NCBI RefSeq assembly: GCF_009647655.1
Contig: NZ_WJFD01000001.1
Coordinates: 1,984,001-2,048,000 of the forward strand
DNA length: 64,000 nt
From: Chitinophaga sp. SYP-B3965
GTDB taxonomy: Bacteria > Bacteroidota > Bacteroidia > Chitinophagales > Chitinophagaceae
Reading direction: 5' to 3'
Part shown: in pieces, positions 27,901 to 35,916 of the stretch
Layout: every line of letters begins with the position of its first letter
How positions within the stretch are numbered: the stretch's first letter is position 1
The notes under the pieces: generated by a model
Told to the model about the DNA's origin: nothing
Databases searched by the model: none
What the model saw: only the letters and a program-made list of their open reading frames with translations
Position numbers and translations under genes: made by a program

Positions 27901-27928
27901 AGAAGACGAATGCGGATAAGCATTTCAT
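24908..27928 (-). CDS. SusC/RagA family TonB-linked outer membrane transporter
   Basis: A 1006-residue transporter with signal peptide ending at about residue 19 (VSYAQ), a carboxypeptidase-regulatory-like domain (about 22-95, VITGKVTSAEDGKPLSEVTI), the junction LGDVVVVGFGKQKK, a plug with APLILVDGVERDINNI and EIESFSILKDASATAVYG, and the barrel. It lacks a STN domain, in keeping with regulation by a LacI-type repressor and not a FecR relay. A perfect operator palindrome (27968-27981) lies 39 bases upstream. The GH116 gene ends 113 bases upstream on the same strand. It would import oligosaccharides released from the polymer that the GH172/GH116 enzymes finish. Confidence 0.96.
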   Translation of the reverse strand: MKCLSAFVFFLTSITVSYAQKVITGKVTSAEDGKPLSEVTIVVQGTPVGTTTYPDGTYAIKVSGNEAMLVYTYVGYEPQAITVGNNSILNIQLKQQSSTLGDVVVVGFGKQKKMTVTGAISSVPVNNIQRISTPSLSNALAGSMPGIITRQSSGEPGYDGAAVFIRGFGTWANRAPLILVDGVERDINNINTQEIESFSILKDASATAVYGVRGANGVILIVTKRGVTGKPKVIFRTENASLQALRLPDYINGPEYAGLINEALANNGLPARYTAAELQKFKDGSDPYLYPNVDWTDAVLKKNTFQSINNLSVSGGNEIVKYYTNVGYTVLNGIYKQDPKNAYKTNAQMQRYNFRSNVDINVSKTISIELGIGGVIQKGNYPGTGAPGIFDALKITSPINYPKLNPDGSVAGASTSYLQNNPWGLVTQSGYTRQDRNTLQGTFGGKWDLSRLVTPGLSVRGLFAYDHYYSASTDRIKPYAIKQYLGKDANGNDQYSSPPIREEQPMTYVLHNGANRAYYTEVGVNYNRTFGDHTLTGMLLGNRREYIDLTAGTTLNNLPYRRQGLAGRITYNFKNRYLAEVNAGYNGSENFPEGKQYGFFPSVSAGWIISNEKFWHVNAISSLKIRGSYGQVGNDQIGARRFLFLTTINRQGQSYFFGDNQRFYQGFEEAQIGNDDVTWEVATKANIGMDLELLKGTISLQVDAFKEDREGILIQRGVIPRVTGYYPWTLPYANLGKAKNSGIDALLEVRHTTRKGFYYNFRGTFTYAKSICTQNDDPIPKYAYQSFVDQPIDQPMGLIALGFFKDQADIEKSPKQNFMDQVRPGDIKYQDYNNDGVVDDYDRVPIGYPRTPQMVYGAGASFGYKGFELSFFFTGVARTSLFVDGPSMYAFQMGSGTYNIMREYYDNRWTPQHTDARYPRVSPLQNPNNNRTSTLFLQDASYIRLKSAEIAYNFAIKRGLEGIRLFINGYNLATWDKIKVIDPESNYGTGGYPLQRSINFGAQLSF

Positions 27929-27967
27929 AAACGTGTTAGTTTTGGTTATAGGAGTAATAAGTACTTA

Positions 27968-27981
27968 CTTAAACGTTTAAG
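27968..27981. promoter_or_regulatory. LacI-family operator upstream of the SusC/SusD unit (site 3)
   Basis: The perfect 14-bp palindrome CTTAAACGTTTAAG, identical to the site before the LacI-family gene 15.3 kb away, 39 bases upstream of the SusC start codon on the minus strand. An identical site this far away in a promoter position is strong evidence for a shared regulator. Confidence 0.85.
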
Positions 27982-28041
27982 CAAATATCATTTTGAATAC
28001 CAAATAAAACGTGGATGGACGTGCTGTTACATCGTTGGCTG

Positions 28042-30561
28042 TTAGGTCAGTTGAACGCTCTTACCGGAAACTATTACCTGTTTCACGGGTATTGTGCCAT
28101 ATGCTATAGTTAATGATGGTTTTCCTTTTTGCAGGCTCACAGTACCGAAACCTTTGTCTGTGGAAATGAAACTGGTAAAATCCCCTACTTTGGAATCAAT
28201 AAAAAGGGTACCGTCTACCGCATCAAAACGAACGCCGGTTAATCCCTGCAACATGCCATAACTGCTCATGGCCCTGGCATACCAGTGCCCGCATTCATAT
28301 TCATTGAAAGGATTACGTACCGCACCATCGTAACGGTTGCGGCAGGCCTTCACAATATCCAGCCCTTTTTCTACTTCTCCCATGAACATCAGGTGAGAAG
28401 CCACCTGGTATTCAATGCCTGTCCATACTTCATTGCTGTACACAAATGGTAAAGACAACATGCCGCCTTTGGGCCAGGAGCATAATAACAATCCCCCTTC
28501 GTTCCCTAAAGCAAAAGTGGGCCGTTGCGGATTCACATGTGCGCTGAGATCTTTCTTCAGGTTGTATTTATGTACAGCCAGTAAATGACTTTTTGTTTTG
28601 GCCACATCCACCGGCTCTTCCATCCCGCACACCCGTGCGATCCAGGAACCCAGGATGCCATCAGAAAGGCAGCCTGTACCGTATTGGTACTTAGGGCCTT
28701 CTTTTTGCAGGAGTTGTTGCGCCTCTGCGGAATATTGCGTTTGGAAGGATTGCGCTTTCACGGGGTCTGGTGCATTCAATCCTGTCCATTGTATCTTTTG
28801 TATAAAGTATTCGCCGTTGTACAATTCCGTTTCCAGGTATTGTTTGCCTTTTTCATACAGCGAAGTATATTCCGTTACATCATTACCAAGAGATTTTCCC
28901 ATCAGCGAAATGGCATGTAATGCGCCGAGATAGAAACTCGTACACATGCCCGTAGGGCCCCAGAATTCAATATCATAGGTATTGTGATGCGGCTCTTCCA
29001 CGATGCCTTTCTTGCGGGGGTCCCAGGTGCGGATGCAATAATCCATACTTGTTTTCACTGCAGGATAGATCTGTTTCAGCCATTCATTATCGCCGCTGAT
29101 GCGCCATTCCCGGTGCACTTTCATGATGCCGCCTAACTGTCCGTCTGCTGCTGCGTGGAAATTATGCACTAAGGGAGAGATGGGGATATTCGCACGGAAA
29201 CCCTGATGCCCGTCTGCATTCTGGTTCTCTTTGAACTCTGTATTGCGCAGGCTTCTTTCCAGCGCCGGAAATAAATGGGGAACGGCCTGTGCATAATTCC
29301 ACACATGCGTGCAGGAACCATGGCAGCTGCCCCAGTTATCTCCGGAACCTTCCCAGCACCAGAAGCGGCCATCATACTGCCGCATAACGGTAGCAGATTT
29401 CAGTATGGTCAGATTGGCGGCAACCGCTTCCACTACTTCCGGCGGTAAAGTACTTTTATAAAATGCGTCTGAGAATAATGTTGTTTTCTTTTGCAGTGTT
29501 TCATAGTTATCCTTCCAGTAATCCGCTACTTCTTCTATGCTTTTAAACTTACTGCTATACCATGGTTTGTGGAATCCCGTGGTTGCATCATCTCCTATAT
29601 GTAATTTGGAATCCGGCACATACCAGGCCATCATCAAACGAACTACTTTCTTCTCTCCCGGTTTCAACCGGAAAGGCACGAATAAAGAGCCGCCCGGTGC
29701 ATCTTTTTCTACCGGTGCATTGCTTTTAACCGTACCATCTTTCACCGCATTCCATACCATGCTCAGCGGATCGAACCAACCGCCCCGGAACCAGCAATGG
29801 TCTACCACCGTATTGTTATCAGTAGTATAGATCGCAAAGCGACCTTGCTTTTCCGGGGCATTGGTGATGGCTTCCTGTGATAAGATGAATCCGTTCTGAA
29901 TAGGTTTAACTGCATTACCAGCATCTCCCTGCCGCATAAAGTTGCGGGCATTGTAAGAGAACACGATCTCTTCCGTGGTAGTACCAGTATTCGTAAAATG
30001 ATATTCTAATGCGCCAACGGGCAAGCTGGAATTATCTTCATCTGTAGGCACAAAAGGACTCCATCCTTTAATACGTACTGCTACCGGCATCGTAGCATCT
30101 TTCAAAGTGATCTCTGCAAAAGGGAAACGGGCTTTAAACTCCGCTGTGGCAAAACGCGGAAGGCCCCAGGTAGCGCCACCGGTTCCACCAAGACCAGCAT
30201 CCCGCTGACCGAATTTCTTCCAGTCCGGGATGATCTGCTCCAGCACTTTTGCCCCCTTTCCTTTTATACTGATAGCCGCAAACATGGCCGGCTCAAAGAA
30301 CATTTCAGGGTTGTGGCGGATGCTCATATGAGAGATAGCACCCGTGCCTTCCAGGCAGAACATACCCGCACCGATCCCTCCAATGGGAAATGCAATGCGG
30401 CTGATATCTTTTCCTTTATAGGTGTCGTTAAAATTACGGGCGCCGGGAGCCTTTTCTTTTGACGTTCCTTTCGCTAAAACCACCGCAGGCAGCGCAGTTG
30501 CGCCAATTGCCCCTAATGTAAAGTTCTTTAAGAAATTACGCCGGTTATTACGTGCTTTCAT
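28042..30561 (-). CDS. GH116 family glycoside hydrolase, Tat-type signal
   Basis: An 839-residue protein. The N-terminus NRRNFLKNFTLGAIGATALPAVVLA fits a twin-arginine signal. The N-terminal domain (about 45-330, ISRIAFPIGGIGAGMFCLEGTGAI) is the GBA2-type beta sandwich; the C-terminal (alpha/alpha)6 domain follows from about 370 (HVWNYAQAVPHLFPALERSLR, HNTYDIEFWGPTGMC, TGCLSDGILGSWIARV, ECGHWYARAMSSYGML). The Asp in LSDGILGSW aligns by eye with the family acid/base region. GH116 includes beta-glucosidases, beta-xylosidases and an exo-beta-D-arabinofuranosidase; the operon partners favour the last. An operator-like site lies 26 bases upstream of its start. The SusC gene follows with its own operator. 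Confidence 0.9.
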   Translation of the reverse strand: MKARNNRRNFLKNFTLGAIGATALPAVVLAKGTSKEKAPGARNFNDTYKGKDISRIAFPIGGIGAGMFCLEGTGAISHMSIRHNPEMFFEPAMFAAISIKGKGAKVLEQIIPDWKKFGQRDAGLGGTGGATWGLPRFATAEFKARFPFAEITLKDATMPVAVRIKGWSPFVPTDEDNSSLPVGALEYHFTNTGTTTEEIVFSYNARNFMRQGDAGNAVKPIQNGFILSQEAITNAPEKQGRFAIYTTDNNTVVDHCWFRGGWFDPLSMVWNAVKDGTVKSNAPVEKDAPGGSLFVPFRLKPGEKKVVRLMMAWYVPDSKLHIGDDATTGFHKPWYSSKFKSIEEVADYWKDNYETLQKKTTLFSDAFYKSTLPPEVVEAVAANLTILKSATVMRQYDGRFWCWEGSGDNWGSCHGSCTHVWNYAQAVPHLFPALERSLRNTEFKENQNADGHQGFRANIPISPLVHNFHAAADGQLGGIMKVHREWRISGDNEWLKQIYPAVKTSMDYCIRTWDPRKKGIVEEPHHNTYDIEFWGPTGMCTSFYLGALHAISLMGKSLGNDVTEYTSLYEKGKQYLETELYNGEYFIQKIQWTGLNAPDPVKAQSFQTQYSAEAQQLLQKEGPKYQYGTGCLSDGILGSWIARVCGMEEPVDVAKTKSHLLAVHKYNLKKDLSAHVNPQRPTFALGNEGGLLLCSWPKGGMLSLPFVYSNEVWTGIEYQVASHLMFMGEVEKGLDIVKACRNRYDGAVRNPFNEYECGHWYARAMSSYGMLQGLTGVRFDAVDGTLFIDSKVGDFTSFISTDKGFGTVSLQKGKPSLTIAYGTIPVKQVIVSGKSVQLT

Positions 30562-30587
30562 GATAGTAGTAGTTCAGTTTTCATAAC

Positions 30588-30603
30588 GCTTAAACGATTA
30601 AGC
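30588..30603. promoter_or_regulatory. LacI-family operator upstream of the GH116 gene (site 4)
   Basis: GCTTAAACGATTAAGC is a 16-bp near-palindrome (one mismatched pair) with the same half-sites as the 14-bp perfect sites at 12643 and 27968. It ends 26 bases before the GH116 start codon on the minus strand. Confidence 0.8.
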
Positions 30604-30649
30604 AGAAAGACATAAAAAAAGCAGCTTTCGCTTCAGGAGATGAAAGTAA

Positions 30650-30689
30650 AATATAAAAAAATAGGAACCAAATATTTTTTTGGTTCCTA
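30650..30689 (-). terminator. rho-independent terminator at the end of the GH106/GH28 operon
   Basis: Read on the minus strand, an 11-bp perfect stem (TAGGAACCAAA with TTTGGTTCCTA, 30662-30689, 6-base loop) is followed by TTTTTTTATATTTTAC. It closes the second locus about 95 bases after the GH28 stop and insulates it from the GH116 promoter. Confidence 0.85.
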
Positions 30690-30701
30690 ACTGAAAAGCA
30701 A

Positions 30702-30775
30702 CCGGGCTGCCTAAAAAGTGTTCCCCCCCGGGAGATGAAGGCCAAACCTCCATCCCACTTTTTAGGCCCGCCCGG
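30702..30775 (-). other. long bulged hairpin in the 3' UTR of the GH28 gene
   Basis: GCCTAAAAAGTG (30709-30720) pairs perfectly with CACTTTTTAGGC (30756-30767). Outside it CCGGGC (30702-30707) pairs with GCCCGG (30770-30775). The 35-base loop holds a C7/G3 run. It lies between the GH28 stop and the T-tailed terminator, so it would form at the 3' end of the operon mRNA, as a stabilising structure or a processed small RNA. Confidence 0.55.
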
Positions 30776-30782
30776 ATATTTA

Positions 30783-32255
30783 TTATTTTAAAGCCTGGTT
30801 ATTGATCACAATACCGGTTGACCGTTTTGCATAACCCGTTGCTTTCTTCTCCGGCTCCTTCACTGTGAGGTTGGTAAACTTTGCATTTTGTACATTATCA
30901 AACACTACAGCCATTCTGAAATCCTTCTTCGCTACGGTTAGCGTAAGGCCGGAGATATCAATGTTCTTAGCGTGCCTGATAAAAAGCCCCCAGGCCGGCA
31001 ATTCCCCGAACATGGAATATTCAGGGTAAGCAGTACCTTTGTTATTGATCCTGTCCAGCGTATCCAGCGCTACCTTTGCAAAGAAAGGATTGGCGCCGCC
31101 GGGATAGTTGATGGTCACGTTTTTAAAGCTCACGTTATTGATCAGTGCATCCGGCATGCCTACAATAGACGATGGCGAAATATTCCGCGGCATATCTTCT
31201 ATCGGCCCCTCATATTCATAACCCACATCCGGTTTGGTAGCAGGGATTTCTGCATATACATTAGAGATCCTGATGTTTTCCAGCCTTCCTTTCTTTCCGG
31301 CCACCCGCTCTCCTATCCGCATGAAGATAGCATTACCGGTATTAAATGCTTCCAGGCTGTCTACTTCCACATCTTCCAGGAAACCACCATCTACGGCCTG
31401 TAAAGCCACAGCAGAACGATAGGTATCAAATACCTTGATGTTCTTTATCCGGATGTTACTGAAACCACCATGAGAAGCAGTGCCGAATTTGATCCCGTTC
31501 GCGCTGGAGCGGATGATGCAATTCTGGATCAGTACATTCCTGCAGGCCTTGGTGCCATCATGCGATTTCAAACACACACCATCATCATCTGAATCAATAT
31601 AAGAATTGGTGATCTTCACATTTTCACAATCCACAATATCGATCCCGTCATTATTCCAATATGCTTTACTGTCTACAAAAATACTATCGAGGTGCAGGTT
31701 CTTACACTGATCATACGTTTGTACCCAGCTGGCAGAATTCTTTATCGTTACACCCCTGATCAGGATATTACTGGTATTGCGGAAGTTGATGACCATAGGC
31801 CGTGCTTCCGCTTCCGGGCGATCATAACGGAACCCGTCTTTCAAGATCCCCTTATGGATATTCTCTACCACATTACGCGCCACCTGCCGGCCCTGCCCGT
31901 CTATAATCCCTTTCCCTGTAATACCAACATCCTGCTGGTCATGCGAAAAAATAAGCGCGGTGAACCCATGCCGGTCGTAATCCCAGGGATTAAGCGAACC
32001 CAGCAGCACCGCGCCCTCCTGCAGTTGTAGGGTAACATTTGATTTCAAATAGATAGAGCCCGTCAGGTATCTGCCAACATGGAACACGAGCCTGCCGCCG
32101 CCATTTTTATTAATATAGTCGATGCCGTATTGAATGGCACGTGTATTTAATGTTACACCATCAGAATAGATGCCGAACAAAGAAGCCGGGTAATCTTTTG
32201 CTGAAACCTGTATAGAAAACAAGGTCAGCAATAGCAGTATAAATGATCTCTTCAT
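30783..32255 (-). CDS. GH28-family-like (polygalacturonase superfamily) secreted beta-helix protein
   Basis: A 490-residue secreted right-handed beta-helix protein (signal peptide MKRSFILLLLTLFSIQVSA). GH28 catalytic elements are visible: NNDGIDI (N-x-D), DSDDDGVCLKS (the DD pair) and ASHGG (the G-H-G equivalent). The RxK motif that binds the galacturonate carboxylate is absent; the equivalent stretch reads YRSAVALQAVDGG. The substrate may therefore not be a plain galacturonan. It is the last gene of the SusC-to-GH28 operon, 2 bases after the GH106-like gene, and is followed by a terminator. Confidence 0.87.
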   Translation of the reverse strand: MKRSFILLLLTLFSIQVSAKDYPASLFGIYSDGVTLNTRAIQYGIDYINKNGGGRLVFHVGRYLTGSIYLKSNVTLQLQEGAVLLGSLNPWDYDRHGFTALIFSHDQQDVGITGKGIIDGQGRQVARNVVENIHKGILKDGFRYDRPEAEARPMVINFRNTSNILIRGVTIKNSASWVQTYDQCKNLHLDSIFVDSKAYWNNDGIDIVDCENVKITNSYIDSDDDGVCLKSHDGTKACRNVLIQNCIIRSSANGIKFGTASHGGFSNIRIKNIKVFDTYRSAVALQAVDGGFLEDVEVDSLEAFNTGNAIFMRIGERVAGKKGRLENIRISNVYAEIPATKPDVGYEYEGPIEDMPRNISPSSIVGMPDALINNVSFKNVTINYPGGANPFFAKVALDTLDRINNKGTAYPEYSMFGELPAWGLFIRHAKNIDISGLTLTVAKKDFRMAVVFDNVQNAKFTNLTVKEPEKKATGYAKRSTGIVINNQALK

Positions 32256-32257
32256 GG

Positions 32258-35107
32258 TTATTGTTTTTTAGCAGACAGTACACTCACGGGGCCGATCATA
32301 CCTAATGGCTGAATAGGCTGGTTCTTGCGGAGTTCATTTGTCCAGTATTGCGCCACTTTATTATCAGTGAGCGTTTTCATATAGTTACCCATATTGGTGG
32401 TGATCTTTATCTCAATCGCATTATCACCTGTTTTCACATCCTGCGTTATGTTATACAAACGCCTGCCATACCATTGCACACCCAATGATTTGCCATTCAC
32501 CGTTAGTTCAGAAATACCATGCACCTTTCCAAGATTCAACCAGATCGCATTGTTTTTATCCGTTACCGGCAGGTTATTGCGATAGGTGATCGTACCCGTA
32601 AAGTTCTGCAATTCCGCTATTTCTGCCAGGTCTTTCAATTCATCGAACGTTACTTCCTTCACGGAACCATCGATATGTTTGAGTGTAGCTTTCCAACTGC
32701 CGCTGAGTTTCACACCGTTGCCGGAAAGCAATGGCGCTTCGGCTTTTCCTTTCTTTGTTTTATCAAACACCAGCAGTTTGGAATCTGAAGGGCCGAGGTC
32801 TAATATGTAATGACCGTTCTCTCCATTCAGCGTGTGCCTTTCCCCGTTATCAGGGTTCCATACCCAGCCTTCCCTTTTACCGATCAGTTCTTTGGCAACA
32901 GTGATGTCTACCATATACCCTTCATCCATATGGGAATTAGTGAACAGCAGTATCTCTGTATCTCCAGCCTGGTAACGCACCTGTGTAACAAAAGGTTCCG
33001 GTTTGGCGATCTTTACATAAGGTTTGATCTGGTACTTTTCCTGCACCTCCTTATACCAGCCAATGAAATCCTTTTCCGGTTTCTTCAGCAGGATGAAATT
33101 ATTAGGATGTGATTGCAGTTTCGTTACCAGGTCTTTCACCTGCTGATCATGTTCCGCATGATCCTTCCAGCCCGTAGATCGCTCCGGATATTTTTCTATA
33201 CAGAAGATCCTTCCACCTGCCAATACAAAATCGAGCAGTTTTTGCAACGTAGCAGGTTCCATACTTAATACTTCTATCAGGAATAAAGTATGATACTTCC
33301 GCGGGCCGTAGTGCATGAACCCATTCTTAAAGGTAGCATCGCGGATCACGGATTCAGATACATGATCACAGGCATTCCCGTTCTTGTGGATGGCTTCCCA
33401 GATCAGCGGCTGGTAAGGCGGATGGATGATGAAAGGGAATGGTTCATTCTGTGCGCTGTACATGCCCCACATATCCGCAGTAGGCGGCAAAACAGCAATG
33501 TCTGCAAACATATCTCCCTGTTGCAGCAAAGCAGAGATCCGCGCTTTATAATCTGTAAAATGGCGGAAGTAAGGCCACCAGTTATTCTTTTCATTATAAA
33601 ACCCGCCATACCTGATCCAGCCAGGGAACGGTGCATCCGGCGGTGTGTAATTGAAACCATGGAAAATGGGATGTGTTACACCGGATATCGTACTCTGGTC
33701 ACCCGCTACTTTCAGCATCTCCAGGGAATCGTTGAATACCATATCCGTATTCGTTAGTTCCTCTGCACTGATGTACCGTTTGCCTTTCAGATGCGCGGCA
33801 GAAGACACATACTTATTGATCATCGTATAAGCCCTGCCCAGCAACGGTGTATCCTCCGGCATCTTATAACCGATGCCATACTTCAGCCAGGTTTCACATT
33901 CAGGCAGGTCAAAATCAAAACTGCCTTCCAGCAGGAAGTAACCCCTGCCGTATGCCTGCGCACGAGATTTCATGTTGTTCTTTTTGCACCATGCCACATA
34001 CGTTTTAATAAAACTGTCTTCCAGCATTTCTGCTTTGGTCAGTTCAAAATCATACCGCATCCTTTGTACCATATCAGCAAATTCCGTACTCATGGAAACA
34101 CCATACTGGTAATTGTAGGTGTTGCCCATGGAGGCGATCTTCAGCAATACAAAAGGCAGATAAGGATAAAGGTCATACCCGCGCCGCTTCTTAAACTCAT
34201 CCATCATGTCACTGCTCCAGTTGGCGCCTTCCAGCTCCATACTGTCTGTGAACAATGCACGTACGTGGCGCGACAGAGGACCTATCCTATTCTGTATGGT
34301 GTCCGTCATATGATTGAGGTACTTGTTCACGGCTGTTTTGTTATAGTGATTCAACACAGGGCCATTAGCCCCCGGCGCACCGTTGATCACTTCCATAAAG
34401 CCTTTTACTTTAACAAGTCCGTATAAAGCATATTTACCTTTGGGTATATCCAGTTTAATGATATCGTCTTTCACCAGTGCCTTGAGGTCTTTCTCTTCAC
34501 TCAGATCACTGATAGGGTCCGGTACCAGTTTTAATTCCATCATTTCCATTGTTCTGCCCGGGAAGGGAGAAGTAATGGCAGGATCTGCTTCTTTAAACAG
34601 ATCGAACATGGACGTTTCATAATACAGCGGTCCTTCCAGTTTCTTAACCGCTATCACCACTACATCAGAACGTTCTTCTCCCTGCAGGTATTCAGCGCCA
34701 AATGGCCAGCCGGAACCCACAATAAGGTCGCAGGTCATACCTAAGGATTCCGCTTCTTTAAAGGTAGCCAGCAACAGGTCATTCCATTCATTGCTCAGCC
34801 ATTGTAAAGAAGGTTTGCCCATATCATCTGTGCGGGAAGGGAATTTGATGGGATTGATCTCCACGCCACCAATACCGGCAGCATGCATCAACCGTAATTC
34901 CCTGATCAGTTCGTCTTTCTCTACTTTATCGCCATTCCACCACCAGCGTACAAAAGGACGGTAAACAGGCAGCGGGTCTTTAAACAGTTTATAAAGGTCT
35001 GTATCCCCCGCAGCAAGTGCTGCGCGAGCTATTCCCGGCAATGTACCAACAATAGAATATCCGGCTGTGAGGAATGTACTCTTTAACAGAAAGTCTCTTC
35101 TTTTCAT
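32258..35107 (-). CDS. GH106-like glycoside hydrolase (alpha-L-rhamnosidase type)
   Basis: A 949-residue secreted enzyme. The N-terminus KRRDFLLKSTFLTAGYSIVG resembles a Tat signal. The family-typical opening VYRPFVRWWWNGDKVEKDEL is followed by ELRLMHAAGIGGVEINPI and DLIVGSGWPFGAEYL; GH106 (and related unclassified glycosyl hydrolases) show the same pattern. Late in the protein (about 850-930) comes a galactose-binding-like beta sandwich (LNLGKVHGISELTVNGKSLG). GH106 enzymes remove alpha-L-rhamnose from pectic or other polysaccharides. The ATG overlaps the stop of the upstream isomerase gene by 1 base (TTAATG), and the GH28 gene follows 2 bases after its stop, so it is embedded in the operon. 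Confidence 0.83.
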   Translation of the reverse strand: MKRRDFLLKSTFLTAGYSIVGTLPGIARAALAAGDTDLYKLFKDPLPVYRPFVRWWWNGDKVEKDELIRELRLMHAAGIGGVEINPIKFPSRTDDMGKPSLQWLSNEWNDLLLATFKEAESLGMTCDLIVGSGWPFGAEYLQGEERSDVVVIAVKKLEGPLYYETSMFDLFKEADPAITSPFPGRTMEMMELKLVPDPISDLSEEKDLKALVKDDIIKLDIPKGKYALYGLVKVKGFMEVINGAPGANGPVLNHYNKTAVNKYLNHMTDTIQNRIGPLSRHVRALFTDSMELEGANWSSDMMDEFKKRRGYDLYPYLPFVLLKIASMGNTYNYQYGVSMSTEFADMVQRMRYDFELTKAEMLEDSFIKTYVAWCKKNNMKSRAQAYGRGYFLLEGSFDFDLPECETWLKYGIGYKMPEDTPLLGRAYTMINKYVSSAAHLKGKRYISAEELTNTDMVFNDSLEMLKVAGDQSTISGVTHPIFHGFNYTPPDAPFPGWIRYGGFYNEKNNWWPYFRHFTDYKARISALLQQGDMFADIAVLPPTADMWGMYSAQNEPFPFIIHPPYQPLIWEAIHKNGNACDHVSESVIRDATFKNGFMHYGPRKYHTLFLIEVLSMEPATLQKLLDFVLAGGRIFCIEKYPERSTGWKDHAEHDQQVKDLVTKLQSHPNNFILLKKPEKDFIGWYKEVQEKYQIKPYVKIAKPEPFVTQVRYQAGDTEILLFTNSHMDEGYMVDITVAKELIGKREGWVWNPDNGERHTLNGENGHYILDLGPSDSKLLVFDKTKKGKAEAPLLSGNGVKLSGSWKATLKHIDGSVKEVTFDELKDLAEIAELQNFTGTITYRNNLPVTDKNNAIWLNLGKVHGISELTVNGKSLGVQWYGRRLYNITQDVKTGDNAIEIKITTNMGNYMKTLTDNKVAQYWTNELRKNQPIQPLGMIGPVSVLSAKKQ

Positions 35108-35916
35108 TAATCTTGATTATATCTATTGTCCAGGAATATTTTCATCCATAGGTTGATCCGCCATTGCTCCTGCTGTGGCGATCCCTTTCTGTCTCCCATC
35201 ACCATATAAGGTGGTGGTCCGAATTCCGGTGTGATCGTGCAGTACTGATCCCCGTTCTTTTTCCTTTGTTTGATCCATTCATCCCAGATGGCGAGGTGCG
35301 CAGCCAAAGCCGCTTCATATTCCGGCAATGCAGGATCCCATACCTGCGGTCCTTCTGTATGCCCTACCCTTGCATGAACATGACGGGCATGGCGGATCGC
35401 TTCCGCCACCGTATCCTGCTGATCTTCCAGGTAACTTTCAGATACGCAGAACCAGTGAGAAACATCCAGCGTTAAAGGCAGTGAAGGGAATTTCCGCAAC
35501 AGTGGCCCTACTGCATGTGCGGCAAAGGTCCATTTGTTACGATGTGTTTCCTGGTACACCGGCACGCTTATCTGATCACATACTTCCAGGCATTGTATGA
35601 TCTGCTCTTCCGTGTAATATTCCCGGCCTGTTTGCGCACTGATGAACAGTGGCTGCAACTGGCTGAGTGCCGTTAACTGTTCTTTAAAAGCAGTCAGGTA
35701 TTCCTTAAAATTATCCGGCATAGGTATTACCGCCATCACAATGGAAAACTCCAGGTCATATTGCTTTAGCAGGTTCACAACGGTAGCAGGATCAGTAGGT
35801 TCACCATAAGGGAACCATTCCACGCCTGCATACCCTGCGGCTTTTACATTTTCCAGGAAAACAGGCCAGGGGATCTGTTCACTACCCCATCTTGGACAAA
35901 AGAATTTAACTATCAT
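35107..35916 (-). CDS. sugar phosphate isomerase/epimerase-like TIM-barrel protein
   Basis: A 269-residue cytoplasmic protein of the xylose-isomerase-like / AP-endonuclease-2 TIM-barrel superfamily. It shows AAGYAGVEWFPYGEPTDPATV near the N-terminus, a metal-site-like Glu in PVYQETHRN, LPLTLDVSHWFCVSESY and HVHARVGHTEGPQVWDP, and ends with a TPEFGPPPYM stretch. These carry the acidic and His residues usually binding a divalent cation. It probably isomerises or epimerises a sugar or sugar acid released from the locus substrate. It overlaps the upstream PhyH-type gene by 4 bases and the GH106-like gene by 1 base. Confidence 0.83.
   Translation of the reverse strand: MIVKFFCPRWGSEQIPWPVFLENVKAAGYAGVEWFPYGEPTDPATVVNLLKQYDLEFSIVMAVIPMPDNFKEYLTAFKEQLTALSQLQPLFISAQTGREYYTEEQIIQCLEVCDQISVPVYQETHRNKWTFAAHAVGPLLRKFPSLPLTLDVSHWFCVSESYLEDQQDTVAEAIRHARHVHARVGHTEGPQVWDPALPEYEAALAAHLAIWDEWIKQRKKNGDQYCTITPEFGPPPYMVMGDRKGSPQQEQWRINLWMKIFLDNRYNQD

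Noticed and set aside
30783..32255. Plain polygalacturonase call
   Set aside because: The RxK substrate-carboxylate motif is missing, so only a GH28-like assignment is supported.
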